Source of the DNA: Kineococcus terrestris | GTDB taxonomy: Bacteria; Actinomycetota; Actinomycetes; Actinomycetales; Kineococcaceae | Assembly: GCF_041020765.1 (NCBI RefSeq) | Contig: NZ_JBEUEJ010000017.1 | Reading direction: 5' to 3' (one strand) | Length of the DNA stretch: 64,000 nucleotides | Shown: in pieces, positions 51,963-61,336 of the stretch | Position numbering within the stretch: position 1 is the first letter of the stretch | Layout of the letters: each line of letters opens with the position of its first letter | The notes under the pieces: model-generated | Databases searched by the model: none | What the model saw: the letters and a program-made list of their open reading frames with translations, nothing else | What the model was told of the DNA's origin: nothing | Position numbers and translations under genes: made by a program

Positions 51963-52008
51963 ACGAGGAACGGCGCCCCACCCGTGCGGGTAGGGCGCCG
52001 TTCCTCGT
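51963..52008. terminator. bidirectional terminator, 16-bp stem extended by an inner stem
   Basis: Arms 51963-51978 and 51993-52008 are perfect; ACCC and GGGT extend the stem inside. It lies between convergent genes. Confidence 0.8.
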
Positions 52009-52020
52009 GGGGCGCGGGGG

Positions 52021-53568
52021 TCAGCCGCGCCGGGAGGCCGCGACCTCGGGGTCGGGCTGGGCGGAGGAGACCACCGGGCGGGCCGGCGAGCCCTGCGCGG
52101 GCCGGGCATCGCCGCCCGAGCCGCCCGAGGTGTCCCCGACGACGACCTGCGCCACCACGGCCGGGGCGGCGATGGACAGCTGGGCCAGGGTCTTGCTGAC
52201 GACCTCGGCGCGCGGGTCGGCCTCCACCTGCACGAGGACGGCGTCGACCTCGCCGGCGACGGCGAACGCCACCGGGCTGGAGACCACCGAGCCGCCCACG
52301 AAGATCACCAGGTAGCCGGCCTCGACGAGGGTGCGCACCCCCGCGCCCACGACGTGCGGCTGCAGCGAGCGGGCGTCCAGCGGGAGCACCCCGACGACGG
52401 CGCCGCCGCCGATGACCCACGGGCGGACCTCGTCGCCCCAGCGGCGCTCGGGCAGGGTCTGCGGCAGCCCCTCCTCGACGGGGGCGCCGAACGGGGCCAG
52501 GCGGCTGCCCTGCTCGTCGGCGTCCACGAGGACGACGCGGCGCCCGGCGCGGGCGGCCGAGGCCGCCAGGCCGGTGGCCAGGGCGCCCGCGCTGCCGGAG
52601 GCGGCCGTGACCAGCACCGAGCCGACCTCCAGGCGCGGGGTGCGCAGGTGGCCGAGGTGCTGCAGGCCGACCAGGACCACGCCGGCGCTGCGGCTGGGCC
52701 CGCTCAGCGGGTCGGTCAGCGAGCGCGGGGTGGGCAGCGAGCCCCAGCGGGCCAGCTCGGCCACGCCCGTCAGCGGCGGGGCCGTGACGCGCTGCTTCAG
52801 GTGCGCGCCCCAGGCGACGGCGCCGGCGGCGGCCAGCAGGCCCACCACCCCGCCGACGAGGCTGAGCTGCCACGGGTACGGCGGCGACGGCGAGGTGGGC
52901 ACGCGGGCGGAGTCGATGCTCGCGACGCCCGAGCCGTACGAGGAGGCCGCCAGGTTGATCTGCTGGACCTGCTGCGCGTTGGAGGCGGCCGTCGCCGCGT
53001 CGGTCGCGGCGGTCGTCTCCGGCACGGTCGCCAGGGCCGCGTCGCGCGCCGCGGTGACCTGCGCCAGGACCTGCGCCTGGTAGGCGTAGGCGATGGCGTC
53101 GGCCGTGTCGGCGGCGTTCTGCGGGGTGGTGCCGGTGGCGGTGACGAACACCTGGTTCGTCTCCGTCTGCGCCTCGACCGTCAGGCCGGCGCGGAAGTCG
53201 TCCGCCTCGGTGGCGGGCACCTGCACGGTGGTGGCGGGCTCGTCGGCCGTGGCCGGCACCTCGACGGGGTTCTGCGCCGCGCTCAGCACGGTGCTGGACT
53301 CCACGATCGCCGCCTGCAGCGAGGCCCACCGCGTCGGGTCGCCCAGCTGCGCGCCCTGGTTGCCCGACGCCGTCGGGTCGAACGGGCGGTCCTTGGACAG
53401 GGTGATCGTCGCCGTCGCCGTGTAGCTCGGCGTCAGCAGCGCCCCCGCCCCGAAGTAGCCGGCGAGCGCCAGCACGACGGCCACGGCCAGCACCTTCCAG
53501 CGGTGCCGGAACACGGCGCCCCAGACGCCCGTGCCGTGCCGTTCCGGTCCCATCCGCGTCTCCGCCAC
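52021..53568 (-). CDS. Wzz/CpsCD-like polysaccharide co-polymerase with degenerate ATPase domain
   Basis: A 515-aa inner-membrane protein. Helices at about 25-45 and 234-254 flank an extracytoplasmic Wzz-type domain with YTATATITLSKD and a Gln/Ala-rich coil. The cytoplasmic part resembles the BY-kinase CpsD: GSVLVTAASGSAGALATGLAAS is at the Walker A position but lacks GK[ST]. Walker A-prime VVLVDADEQG is kept, and the Walker B position reads LVIFVGGSVV without Asp. No Tyr-rich tail is present. It probably regulates chain length without kinase activity. GTG 53568 has GGAG six nt upstream; ATG 53553 is an alternative. Confidence 0.87.
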   Translation of the reverse strand: MAETRMGPERHGTGVWGAVFRHRWKVLAVAVVLALAGYFGAGALLTPSYTATATITLSKDRPFDPTASGNQGAQLGDPTRWASLQAAIVESSTVLSAAQNPVEVPATADEPATTVQVPATEADDFRAGLTVEAQTETNQVFVTATGTTPQNAADTADAIAYAYQAQVLAQVTAARDAALATVPETTAATDAATAASNAQQVQQINLAASSYGSGVASIDSARVPTSPSPPYPWQLSLVGGVVGLLAAAGAVAWGAHLKQRVTAPPLTGVAELARWGSLPTPRSLTDPLSGPSRSAGVVLVGLQHLGHLRTPRLEVGSVLVTAASGSAGALATGLAASAARAGRRVVLVDADEQGSRLAPFGAPVEEGLPQTLPERRWGDEVRPWVIGGGAVVGVLPLDARSLQPHVVGAGVRTLVEAGYLVIFVGGSVVSSPVAFAVAGEVDAVLVQVEADPRAEVVSKTLAQLSIAAPAVVAQVVVGDTSGGSGGDARPAQGSPARPVVSSAQPDPEVAASRRG

Positions 53569-53936
53569 AGGCCTCTCCCTCTGGTCCCCCCCGGGTGCGC
53601 GAGCACCCTGCCGTCCGCCCGGTGTCGACGGACGGTCCCGCGTCATCATCCCACCGGGGACCGCGCCCCGGGCCACGACGAACCCCCCGGACGCGCAGCG
53701 TGACCCGCTCGGAGCAGCAGGTCGTGACGCTGATCGGGTGGTGCGGTCACGCACCGTCGACCGTTCTGGTGGAGGTTCCGTCCAGGGCCCCGCCGGGGCC
53801 CTCCGGCGCACCTACGATGGCACGCGAGGACGGCCGGCGGCGACGCCCGCGACCAGCGTGCACCCGATCTCCCCCGCCCGTCCGCACCCGACCACCCGTC
53901 CGCCGGGACCCACGGACCGACCACCGGAGCAGCCGC
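53569..53936. other. 368-base divergent gap upstream of the polymerase gene
   Basis: TACGAT (53813-53818) is a good plus-strand -10 element. A GC-only palindrome GGGCCCCGCCGGGGCCC (53785-53801) lies over the -35 position and may be an operator or a chance hairpin. The leader to GTG 53937 would be about 110 nt. No other gene seen. Confidence 0.4.
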
Positions 53937-55355
53937 GTGCCGATCGCCCCGAAGAGGCCCAGCGCCGTCCCCGCCGCCACGTCCGCCGCCACGTCCGCCG
54001 GCGACCCCGACGGCGGCCTGCGCGCCAGCACCGTCGCCGACCGGCGCGTGATGGCGGTCGTCACGGCGGTCCTGCTGTCGATCACGGTGCTGCAGCGCTT
54101 CGCCGTGCCGGTCGGGCCGCTGCTGTCGGTCAGCGTCCTGGTGACGATCGCCGGGATCGCCTTCCTGCTCTACCACGGCGACGTCGTGGAGAACGCGCCC
54201 GCGATGCGGGTGTTCGTCGTGGCGATGGCGGTCTGCTTCCTCGCGGCCGGGATCGTCCTCGTCAGCGAGGGCGTCGGCGCCGTCACGTCGCTGGTCTACC
54301 TGCCGGTCATCTGGGTCGCGTTCGCCTTCACGCTGCACCCGGCGCGCCAGCACCTGTACCCGCGCGTCCTGGCGCGGTTCGAGGCGCTCATGCTCGTCTT
54401 CGCCGGCATCGGCATCGCGCAGACGCTCGCCCAGGTCGCCGGGGTGTGGGCCTACCGCGACTACCTGCTGAGCTGGGTGCCGTCCAGCTTCCTGTTCCTG
54501 GGCTACAACACGTCCAACCCGATCGAGTACGGCGCCTCGGTCTACCGGGCCAACGCCTTCGTCTTCCTCGAGCCGTCGATCTTCGCGCAGTTCCTCGCGC
54601 TGGCGCTGCTGTCCAGCCTCGTGCGCCGCGCCAGCCTGCTGCGCGCCGTCGTCCTGGGCGCCGCGATGATCTGCTGCATCTCCGGCACCGGGCTGCTGTA
54701 CGTCGCCTTCGGCGTGGTGCTGCTGGCCGTGCGCCGCGGCGGGGTGTGGACCGCGCGCATCGTCGTGGCCGCCGTCGTCGGCGGGCTCGTGGCGCTGGCC
54801 ACGCCGTTCGGGGCCATCATCGCCTCGCGCACCGACGAGGCGTCCGTGGACAACTCCAGCGGCAGCCTGCGCTTCGTCCAGCCCTACGAGCAGATCCTCG
54901 GCACGTGGGCCACCGACCCCCTCACCACGCTGTGGGGCGCCGGCGCCGGCTGGGCCGACCAGCTGGCCGACCAGATCTTCGGCGCGACCGGGCTGCCCAT
55001 CAACTTCTCCGGGATCGCCAAGCTCGTCCTGGAGTACGGCATCCCGGCCACGGTCCTGTTCGCGACGTTCGCGGTGCTGGCGATCGCCCGGCGCTCGCCC
55101 TCGCCCACGCTGGCGTGGTCGGGCCTGTTCGCCAACGCCGTGCTGACCGGCGCCCTGCTGCAGCCGCAGGTGCTCTACGTGCTGCTGCCGCTGTGCTCGC
55201 TGTTCATCGGGTACCGCTTCGAGCGCGACCTGGACGACGAGCGCCGGGCCAGCGCCCGCAGCGCCGCCGAGGACCACGCGCGCGAGGTCGCCGAGGCGGC
55301 GCAGGTGCGCGTCACCGTGGCCCCGGCCGACCCGAACGGGCGCGGCGGGGCCTGA
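53937..55355 (+). CDS. O-antigen polymerase/ligase-like membrane protein (Wzy-like)
   Basis: A 472-aa polytopic protein with about eleven hydrophobic helices. A long extracytoplasmic loop lies between the later helices (about 275-345), where FGAIIASRTDEASVDNSSGSLRF and GAGAGWADQLADQIFG are found. The repeated SGSLRF...GxGxG arrangement is typical of Wzy/WaaL proteins, which join undecaprenyl-linked repeat units. The acidic C-terminal tail (about 435-472) is cytoplasmic. GTG 53937 has GGAG seven nt upstream; the ATG at 53817 lies within the -10 region. It is divergent from its presumed Wzz partner. Confidence 0.85.
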   Translation: MPIAPKRPSAVPAATSAATSAGDPDGGLRASTVADRRVMAVVTAVLLSITVLQRFAVPVGPLLSVSVLVTIAGIAFLLYHGDVVENAPAMRVFVVAMAVCFLAAGIVLVSEGVGAVTSLVYLPVIWVAFAFTLHPARQHLYPRVLARFEALMLVFAGIGIAQTLAQVAGVWAYRDYLLSWVPSSFLFLGYNTSNPIEYGASVYRANAFVFLEPSIFAQFLALALLSSLVRRASLLRAVVLGAAMICCISGTGLLYVAFGVVLLAVRRGGVWTARIVVAAVVGGLVALATPFGAIIASRTDEASVDNSSGSLRFVQPYEQILGTWATDPLTTLWGAGAGWADQLADQIFGATGLPINFSGIAKLVLEYGIPATVLFATFAVLAIARRSPSPTLAWSGLFANAVLTGALLQPQVLYVLLPLCSLFIGYRFERDLDDERRASARSAAEDHAREVAEAAQVRVTVAPADPNGRGGA

Positions 55356-55377
55356 CGCCCTCCCGCTCGCCGCGGGG

Positions 55378-56877
55378 TCAGTGCGTGGGCAGGTGCCCGG
55401 CCAGGCGGTCGTAGCGCTCGGCGCTCGCGGCGTTCAGGCCCTCGATGCGGACGTCCTTGCCCCTGGCCGCGTACTTCGTGGTGATCGCGTCGAGGGCGGC
55501 GACGGTGGAGGCGTCCCACACGTGCGCTCCGCTCAGGTCGATCACCACGTGCTCGGGGTCGCCGGCGTGGTCGAACCGGTGCACGAGGTCGTTGCTGGAG
55601 GCGAAGAACAGCGAGCCGGTCACCGCGTAGGTCTTCACCCCGGCCGCGTCGACCGCGCTGGTCACCTCGACCAGGTGCGCGACCCGGCGGGCGAACAGCA
55701 GCGCGGCGACCAGGACACCGGTGATGACGCCGTAGGCCAGGTTGTGCGTCCACACCGTCACCGCGACCGTCGAGAGCATGACGGCGGTCTCGCTGCGGGG
55801 CATGCGCCGCAGCGTCGCCGGGCGCACCGAGTGCCAGTCGAAGGTCCCCACGCAGACCATCACCATGACGGCCACCAGCGCGGCCATCGGGATGGTGCCC
55901 ACCACGTCGCCGAGGCCCACGACGAGGACGAGCAGGAACGTGCCGGCCAGGAACGTCGACAGCCGGGTCCGCGCCCCGGACCGCACGTTGATCATCGTCT
56001 GGCCGATCATCGCGCAGCCGCCCATCCCGCCGAAGAAGCCGGTGATGACGTTGGCCGCGCCCTGCCCCCACGCCTCGCGGGTCCCGCTCGAGCGGGTGTC
56101 GGTGATGTCGTCGACGAGCTTGGCCGTCATCAGCGACTCCATCAGCCCGACCAGGGCCACCCCCACCGCGTAGGGGGCGATGATCGACAGGGTGTCCAGC
56201 GTCAGCGGCACGTCCGGCCACACGAGCACCGGCAGGCTGTCGGGCAGCTCGCCCTGGTCGGCCACGTCCGGCAGGACGAGCCCGGCCAGGACCGTCACGC
56301 CCGTGAGCAGCACGATCGCGACCAGCGGCGCGGGCACCACCGTCGTCAGCTTCGGCAGGAACACCATGATCGCGATACCGGCGGCGACCATCGCGTAGAC
56401 CGTCCACGGCACGTCCCGCAGGTAGGGCAGCTGCGCGGTGAAGATCAGGATGGCCAGGGCGTTGACGAAGCCGACCATCACGCTGCGCGGGATGAACCGC
56501 ATCAGCCGGGCGACCCCGAGCAGGCCGAGCGCGATCTGGAGGACGCCGGCGAGCAGGACGGTGGCGATGAGGTGCTGCAGGCCGTGCTCGCGCACCAGGG
56601 GGGCCACGACGAGCGCGACGGCCCCGGTGGCGGCGGAGATCATGGCCGGTCGCCCGCCCAGGAAGGCGATGGAGACGGCCATCGTGAAGGAGGCGAACAA
56701 CCCCACCCGCGGGTCGACCCCGGCGATGATCGAGAAGGAGATCGCCTCGGGGATCAGGGCCAGCGCCACGACCAGGCCCGCCAGGACCTCGGTGCGCAGC
56801 ACGCGCGGCGACAGCCACGCCGGCCGGTCGCGAGGCCGGGGAGGACGCAGGAGCGTCGGCACTTCGGGGTTGGTCAC
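55378..56877 (-). CDS. SulP-family anion permease with STAS domain
   Basis: A 499-aa transporter with about 11-12 helices. Typical SulP sequences are TEVLAGLVVALALIPEAISFSIIAGVDPRVGLFAS, TGAVALVVAPLV and MVGFVNALAILIFTAQLPYL. The C-terminal STAS domain (about 405-490) has VVIDLSGAHVWDASTVAAL. Family members move sulfate or bicarbonate; the IPEAISFSIIAG form is common in bicarbonate-type actinobacterial members, but the ion cannot be fixed by eye. GTG 56877 is used; GTG 56883 is possible. The promoter overlaps an 18-bp palindrome shared with the acyltransferase. Confidence 0.9.
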   Translation of the reverse strand: MTNPEVPTLLRPPRPRDRPAWLSPRVLRTEVLAGLVVALALIPEAISFSIIAGVDPRVGLFASFTMAVSIAFLGGRPAMISAATGAVALVVAPLVREHGLQHLIATVLLAGVLQIALGLLGVARLMRFIPRSVMVGFVNALAILIFTAQLPYLRDVPWTVYAMVAAGIAIMVFLPKLTTVVPAPLVAIVLLTGVTVLAGLVLPDVADQGELPDSLPVLVWPDVPLTLDTLSIIAPYAVGVALVGLMESLMTAKLVDDITDTRSSGTREAWGQGAANVITGFFGGMGGCAMIGQTMINVRSGARTRLSTFLAGTFLLVLVVGLGDVVGTIPMAALVAVMVMVCVGTFDWHSVRPATLRRMPRSETAVMLSTVAVTVWTHNLAYGVITGVLVAALLFARRVAHLVEVTSAVDAAGVKTYAVTGSLFFASSNDLVHRFDHAGDPEHVVIDLSGAHVWDASTVAALDAITTKYAARGKDVRIEGLNAASAERYDRLAGHLPTH

Positions 56878-56981
56878 GGGCACTGTCCGCCGTTCCTGCT
56901 CTCGGGGCCCTGAGCGACCCCTGCCGGGTGGGTGGTGGGCCGCCCACCGGTTCCCACCTCGTGCGGCTCCTGCTCGAACTC

Positions 56982-56999
56982 TACCCTCACGTGAGGGTA
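56982..56999. promoter_or_regulatory. perfect 18-bp palindromic operator between divergent promoters
   Basis: TACCCTCACGTGAGGGTA is perfectly self-complementary. The plus-strand -10 of the acyltransferase (TACGGT, 56998-57003) overlaps its right end, and a minus-strand TAGAGT (56983-56978) overlaps its left end. A bound regulator would touch both promoters. Confidence 0.75.
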
Positions 57000-57003
57000 C
57001 GGT
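56998..57003 (+). promoter_or_regulatory. -10 hexamer TACGGT of the acyltransferase gene
   Basis: TACGGT, 7-nt spacer, GTG 57011: leaderless. Confidence 0.6.
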
Positions 57004-57010
57004 TCGGCGG

Positions 57011-58234
57011 GTGACGGACCAGGGGGGTCGTGTGGCAGGCGGTCGGGCGCACCGGGTGGTGCGCGCAAGCGACGGTGGGACCGGGGCGCCGGTGGGGACG
57101 GGTCCCGGGGTCACGGCGACCACGACGGCCGCCGCGGTCGCCCGCCGGGGCGGGCGCACGCTGGCCGACCTCTTCGACCCGCGCTCGAACAGCCTGACGG
57201 TGCTGCGGCTGCTGCTGGCCGCCACCGTCGCGGTCACCCACACCACGGAACTGGCCCGCGGCTGGCAGCCGCAGCTGGGCGAGACCCTGCTGGGCGACCT
57301 GGCCGTCGACGGGTTCTTCGTCGTCAGCGGCTTCCTCGTCACCGCCAGCTTCCTGCGGCTGGCCTCGCTGCGCCGCTACCTGTGGCACCGCTTCCTGCGC
57401 ATCGCGCCCGCGTTCTACGTCTGCCTCGTCCTGACGGCCGCCGTGTTCGCCCCGCTGGCCTCCGTCCTCAACGGTGGTGGCGCGCTGGCCGTGTACCGCG
57501 GCGACGGCTCCGCGCTCGACTACGTCGTGGACAACGCGGCGCTGCTGATCCGCCAGTTCGACATCGAGGCCCTGCCCGCCGGCACCCCCGGCGACGGCAC
57601 CGCCAACGGCGCCCTGTGGACGCTGTTCTACGAGGCCCTGTGCTACGGGATCGTCGCCGCGCTCGGCGTCGTCGGGGTCCTGCGGCGCAAGCCCGTCCTC
57701 GTCCTGGGGCTGCTGGGGCTGCTGCAGGTGGCGACGATCGCCGAGGAGTTCGGGGTCGGGTTCGTGCCCCAGGAGCTGCTGCTGCGCCTGACGTTCGTCT
57801 TCCTCCTGGGCGCCGCGGCGCACCTGTTCTCCGGGCACGTCGTCATGACGTGGCCGTGGACCCTCGCGGCCGCCGCGACCCTCGTCGGCGGGCTGGCGCT
57901 GTTCGAGGACTACCGCGCGGTCGGCGCCCTCGGGTTCGCCTACCTCGTGCTGCTGGCCGTGGTGAAGCTGCCGCTGCGCCAGGACCCGGGCTGGGACCTG
58001 TCCTACGGCGTGTACATCTACCACTGGCCGGTGATCGTGCTGCTGGTCAGCACGCCCGTCGCGGACCTGCCGGTCGCCGCCGTCGTCGTCGTGGTCCTGG
58101 CCACCGCGGCCGCCGTGGCCGCTGCCTCCTGGTGGCTGGTGGAGGCCCCGGCGCTGCGGATGAAGTCCGCGCCCCGGGTCACCCGGCCGCTGCCGGGCGC
58201 CCTGGACCGGATCGGCCGCGTCGGCGCCCGCTGA
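57011..58234 (+). CDS. acyltransferase family 3 (OafA/NodX-like)
   Basis: A 407-aa membrane O-acyltransferase with about ten helices. After a 55-residue polar N-terminus the core begins NSLTVLRLLLAATVAVTHTTEL, with the catalytic-type His of this family. It continues LAVDGFFVVSGFLVTASFLR and RYLWHRFLRIAPAFYVCL (R-x10-H-like and RxxR regions). LSYGVYIYHWPVIVLL is a late conserved helix. It would add acetyl or other acyl groups to a surface polysaccharide. There is no SGNH domain. It is leaderless and divergent from the SulP gene, with a hairpin overlapping its stop codon. Confidence 0.9.
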   Translation: MTDQGGRVAGGRAHRVVRASDGGTGAPVGTGPGVTATTTAAAVARRGGRTLADLFDPRSNSLTVLRLLLAATVAVTHTTELARGWQPQLGETLLGDLAVDGFFVVSGFLVTASFLRLASLRRYLWHRFLRIAPAFYVCLVLTAAVFAPLASVLNGGGALAVYRGDGSALDYVVDNAALLIRQFDIEALPAGTPGDGTANGALWTLFYEALCYGIVAALGVVGVLRRKPVLVLGLLGLLQVATIAEEFGVGFVPQELLLRLTFVFLLGAAAHLFSGHVVMTWPWTLAAAATLVGGLALFEDYRAVGALGFAYLVLLAVVKLPLRQDPGWDLSYGVYIYHWPVIVLLVSTPVADLPVAAVVVVVLATAAAVAAASWWLVEAPALRMKSAPRVTRPLPGALDRIGRVGAR

Positions 58235-58252
58235 GCCGGGCGCCGACGCGGC
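58215..58252 (+). terminator. terminator hairpin overlapping the acyltransferase stop codon
   Basis: Perfect 16-bp arms (58215-58230 and 58237-58252); the TGA stop lies in the 6-nt loop. Confidence 0.75.
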
Positions 58253-58267
58253 AGGCGGCGGGGCGGG

Positions 58268-59887
58268 TCAGCCCGTCGCGACGAGCTCGTCCAGGCGCAC
58301 CTCCGGGTGCGCCCGAGCGAAGGCCCGCACCCGCCACACGTCGCTGAACAGGGCGAAGAGCGTGCCGTCCCGGGCCGCCGCCACCTCCGCGGCGCGGTCG
58401 GCGCGCAGCAGCTGCTCGGCCTCGGCGTCCACGACGCGGGCGACCGAGTACGGCAGCTCGTCGAGCACGACGGGCGAGCGGAACTCGTGCTCCATGCGGT
58501 GCCGGACCACGTCGAACTGCAGGTCCCCGACGGCCGCGAGCACCGGCTCCCCCTCGCCGCGGCGGGTGGACGTGAGCAGCCGGACGACGCCCTCGCTGTC
58601 CAGCTCCGCCAGCCCCTGGCGGAACTGCTTGCCCTGCGCGAGGTCCAGGGGACGCACGACGCTGAAGCGCTCGGGCGCGAACACCGGCAGCGGCGGGAAG
58701 GAGACGGCCGAGCCGTCGTGCAGGGTGTCGCCCACCCGCACGTGCTTGGCGTTGACGAGCCCGATGACGTCGCCCGGCCAGGCGTCGTCGACGGTCTGCC
58801 GGTCGGCGCCGAACACCGTCTGCACGTGCTTGAGCACCAGGGGGCGCCCGGTGCGGGCGTCCGTGACCGTCATCCCGCGCCGGAAGCGCCCCGAGCGGAC
58901 GCGCGCGAAGGCCAGGCGGTCGCGGTGGGCGGGGTTCATCCCGGTCTGCGTCTTGAACACCTGGGCGGTGAAGCGGTCGCCGACCTCCACCGCTCCCCCG
59001 TCCGCGGTCGCGTGGCGGTGCGGGGCGGGGGCGACGTCCACGAGGGCGTCGAGGACCTGGGCCACGCCGATGTTCGCCACGGCCGCCGTGAACAGCACCG
59101 GGGTCGAGCGGCCGGCGAGGAACTCCGCCTCGTCGTGGTCGGCGCCGATCTCGCGCAGCAGCTCGTGCTCCTCCAGCGCCCGCGGCCACGCGTCCGGCTC
59201 GGCCTCGGCGGCCCGGTCCGCGCCGAAGCGGTGCTCCTCGGCGAGCGTCGCGCCGCCCGGGGCGCGCGTGTAGCGGACGTACTCCCCCGTGGCCCGCTCC
59301 AGCAGCCCGCGGAAGTCCCCGGCGACACCGACGGGCCAGGTGAGCGGGGTGGGGCGCATGCCCGTCACCTCCTCGACCTCGTCGAGCAGCTCCAGCGCCT
59401 CCCGGCCCGGGCGGTCCCACTTGTTGACGACCGTGATGACGGGCAGGCCGCGGTGGCGGCAGACGCCGAACAGCTTGCGGGTCTGCGCCTCCATGCCGCG
59501 GGCTGCGTCGACGAGCATGACGACCGCGTCCACGGCCGTCAGCGCGCGGTAGGTGTCCTCGGAGAAGTCGGCGTGCCCGGGGGTGTCCACGACGTTGACG
59601 ACGTGCCCGCGGTGGTGCAGCTGCAGCACCGCGGAGCTGATGGAGATGCCGCGGCTCTTCTCCATGTCCTGCCAGTCGGTGACGACGCCCGCGCGCCCGC
59701 CCTTGCCGTGGACGTGACCGGCCTGGCGCAGGGCGTGCGCGTGCAGGGCCAGCGCCTCGGTGAGCGTCGACTTGCCGGCGTCGGGGTGGCTGATGACGGC
59801 CGTCGTGCGACGGCGGGCGGCCTCGCGCTCGACGTCGGCGGCGTCGGCCGCCCCGGCCGTGCCGGGCGCGACGGGGCTCGTGCTCAC
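58268..59887 (-). CDS. prfC: peptide chain release factor 3
   Basis: A translational GTPase that recycles RF1 and RF2 from the ribosome. It has 539 aa. The G1 motif is SHPDAGKSTLTEALAL, G2 lies in SRGISISSAV, G3 is DTPGHADFSEDTYR and G4 is NKWDRPGRE. Domains II and III follow, with GDRFTAQVFKTQTGMNPAHRDRLAF and GDLQFDVVRHRMEHEF as RF3 hallmarks. GTG 59887 has AGGAGGT seven nt upstream, the best Shine-Dalgarno sequence in the window. It is an unusual neighbour within a polysaccharide region. Confidence 0.97.
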   Translation of the reverse strand: MSTSPVAPGTAGAADAADVEREAARRRTTAVISHPDAGKSTLTEALALHAHALRQAGHVHGKGGRAGVVTDWQDMEKSRGISISSAVLQLHHRGHVVNVVDTPGHADFSEDTYRALTAVDAVVMLVDAARGMEAQTRKLFGVCRHRGLPVITVVNKWDRPGREALELLDEVEEVTGMRPTPLTWPVGVAGDFRGLLERATGEYVRYTRAPGGATLAEEHRFGADRAAEAEPDAWPRALEEHELLREIGADHDEAEFLAGRSTPVLFTAAVANIGVAQVLDALVDVAPAPHRHATADGGAVEVGDRFTAQVFKTQTGMNPAHRDRLAFARVRSGRFRRGMTVTDARTGRPLVLKHVQTVFGADRQTVDDAWPGDVIGLVNAKHVRVGDTLHDGSAVSFPPLPVFAPERFSVVRPLDLAQGKQFRQGLAELDSEGVVRLLTSTRRGEGEPVLAAVGDLQFDVVRHRMEHEFRSPVVLDELPYSVARVVDAEAEQLLRADRAAEVAAARDGTLFALFSDVWRVRAFARAHPEVRLDELVATG

Positions 59888-59939
59888 TGCGGGGACCTCC
59901 TGGACGTGACGGGCTGCGCGGCGGGACGGCGGCGGCGCG

Positions 59940-61226
59940 TCAGCCGACCGGCGCCGGCGACGTCGCCTCGGTCCCGTCGGGCGTGCGGCGCACGTGCCGG
60001 CGGGTCAGCAGGAACCACCACGGGACGACGATCCAGAACGCGGCCGCCATGCCCCACGCGGTGCCCACGGCCCCGAACAGGACCGCGCCCGCTGTCGAGA
60101 GCCCGATGAGCGCCACGGTGTAGACGGCGTGCAGGCGCATCGTGATCCGCGCCCCCTCGTTCGCGTACAGCAGCGCCGCCGGGCCCACCGACAGGGCCGC
60201 GCCGACCTGGCCGACGATGATCGGCACCAGCACCTCGCGGGTGCCCGACCAGGTCTCCGCCAGCAGCGCCTCGCCCACGGCGTCGGGCAGCACGAGGAAC
60301 AGCGACCCCCACACCACCGAGACGAGCGAGACCATCCCGGAGACGCCGAGCGCCGCCAGCGTCCACGTCCGGTTCGTCATCCGCTCGCGGCGGCGCACCA
60401 GCTCCGGCACCGCGAACGAGAGCAGCCCCGCCGACACGATGGTCGCGGGGACGGTGAGCATGTTCGCCCCGCGCAGCCCGCCCGCGGCCGCCAGGCCCGC
60501 CACGGCCGCGACGATGACGATGGCGATCTGCACCCCCGACTGCTGGAGCACGAACTCCGGTACGAGGTACCGGGTGAGCGAGGACTGCTCGCGCACCCAC
60601 GGCAGCGCCCGGGTCAGCTTCGGGCGGGTGCGCACCTGCGCCAGGCCCACGAACGACGCCGCCACGGCGGCCCCGCCCCAGGCCAGCGTGAACGCGAACA
60701 CCGAGCCGACGTCCGAGAGGACCAGGACGGCCACGGCGGCCAGCTGCAGCACGCCCCACGTGGCGTCCAGGAGGCAGGCCGCGGCCGGCCGCAGCCGCGC
60801 GAACAGCACCTGCCGCCACGCGTCCTGCATCATCAGGCCCGGCAGGACGATGCCCAGGGCCACCAGCGACTGCCCCAGGACCGCGGGGAACGGCCCCAGC
60901 AGCCCGGCGACCACCAGGCCCGCGCCCAGCAGCAGGCTGCCGGTGAACACCAGGCCCACCGCGGCGCCGCTGGCCCGGCGGAACTCGTCGTCGCCGGCGC
61001 CCGCGAAGCGCATCGCCACCGGCTGGGTGGCCACCGCCCGGAAGAAGCCCGTGAGCACGCTGAAGATCGCGAAGACGATGGCGAACGAGCCGAAGTCGTC
61101 CTCGCTCACCGAGCGGGCGATGATGATCTGGACGAGGAAGTTGTTCGCGCTCGCGATCATCTGGTCCGCGATGTTCCACACGCCGCGCGTCATGCCCGCG
61201 CTGCGCAGCCTGCTCAGGCGTCCCAC
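59940..61226 (-). CDS. polysaccharide flippase (Wzx/MOP superfamily)
   Basis: A 428-aa membrane protein with 12 or more predicted helices. The N-terminus GVWNIADQMIASANNFLVQIIIARSVSEDDFGSFAIVFAI is characteristic of Wzx-like flippases that move lipid-linked repeat units outward. Helix pairs are regularly spaced and short loops carry Arg. GTG 61226 has GGGGGGAACGAC upstream. The gene ends 52 nt before prfC. Together with the Wzy-like polymerase and Wzz-like protein it indicates a Wzx/Wzy-dependent pathway. Confidence 0.88.
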   Translation of the reverse strand: MGRLSRLRSAGMTRGVWNIADQMIASANNFLVQIIIARSVSEDDFGSFAIVFAIFSVLTGFFRAVATQPVAMRFAGAGDDEFRRASGAAVGLVFTGSLLLGAGLVVAGLLGPFPAVLGQSLVALGIVLPGLMMQDAWRQVLFARLRPAAACLLDATWGVLQLAAVAVLVLSDVGSVFAFTLAWGGAAVAASFVGLAQVRTRPKLTRALPWVREQSSLTRYLVPEFVLQQSGVQIAIVIVAAVAGLAAAGGLRGANMLTVPATIVSAGLLSFAVPELVRRRERMTNRTWTLAALGVSGMVSLVSVVWGSLFLVLPDAVGEALLAETWSGTREVLVPIIVGQVGAALSVGPAALLYANEGARITMRLHAVYTVALIGLSTAGAVLFGAVGTAWGMAAAFWIVVPWWFLLTRRHVRRTPDGTEATSPAPVG

Positions 61227-61336
61227 GTCGTTCCCCCCTCGTGCCGCCCCCCGCGGCACGTCACCGCCGCGCCGGGGCACGACAGGACTGCGCCGGCGCG
61301 CTCCGCGCCGGTGAGACTACTGGACGCGACCGCCGC

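Noticed and set aside
53817..53936. Upstream extension of the Wzy-like protein to ATG 53817
   Set aside because: The ATG is inside the TACGAT -10 element and the extra residues are Arg/Pro-rich; GTG 53937 has GGAG at correct spacing.
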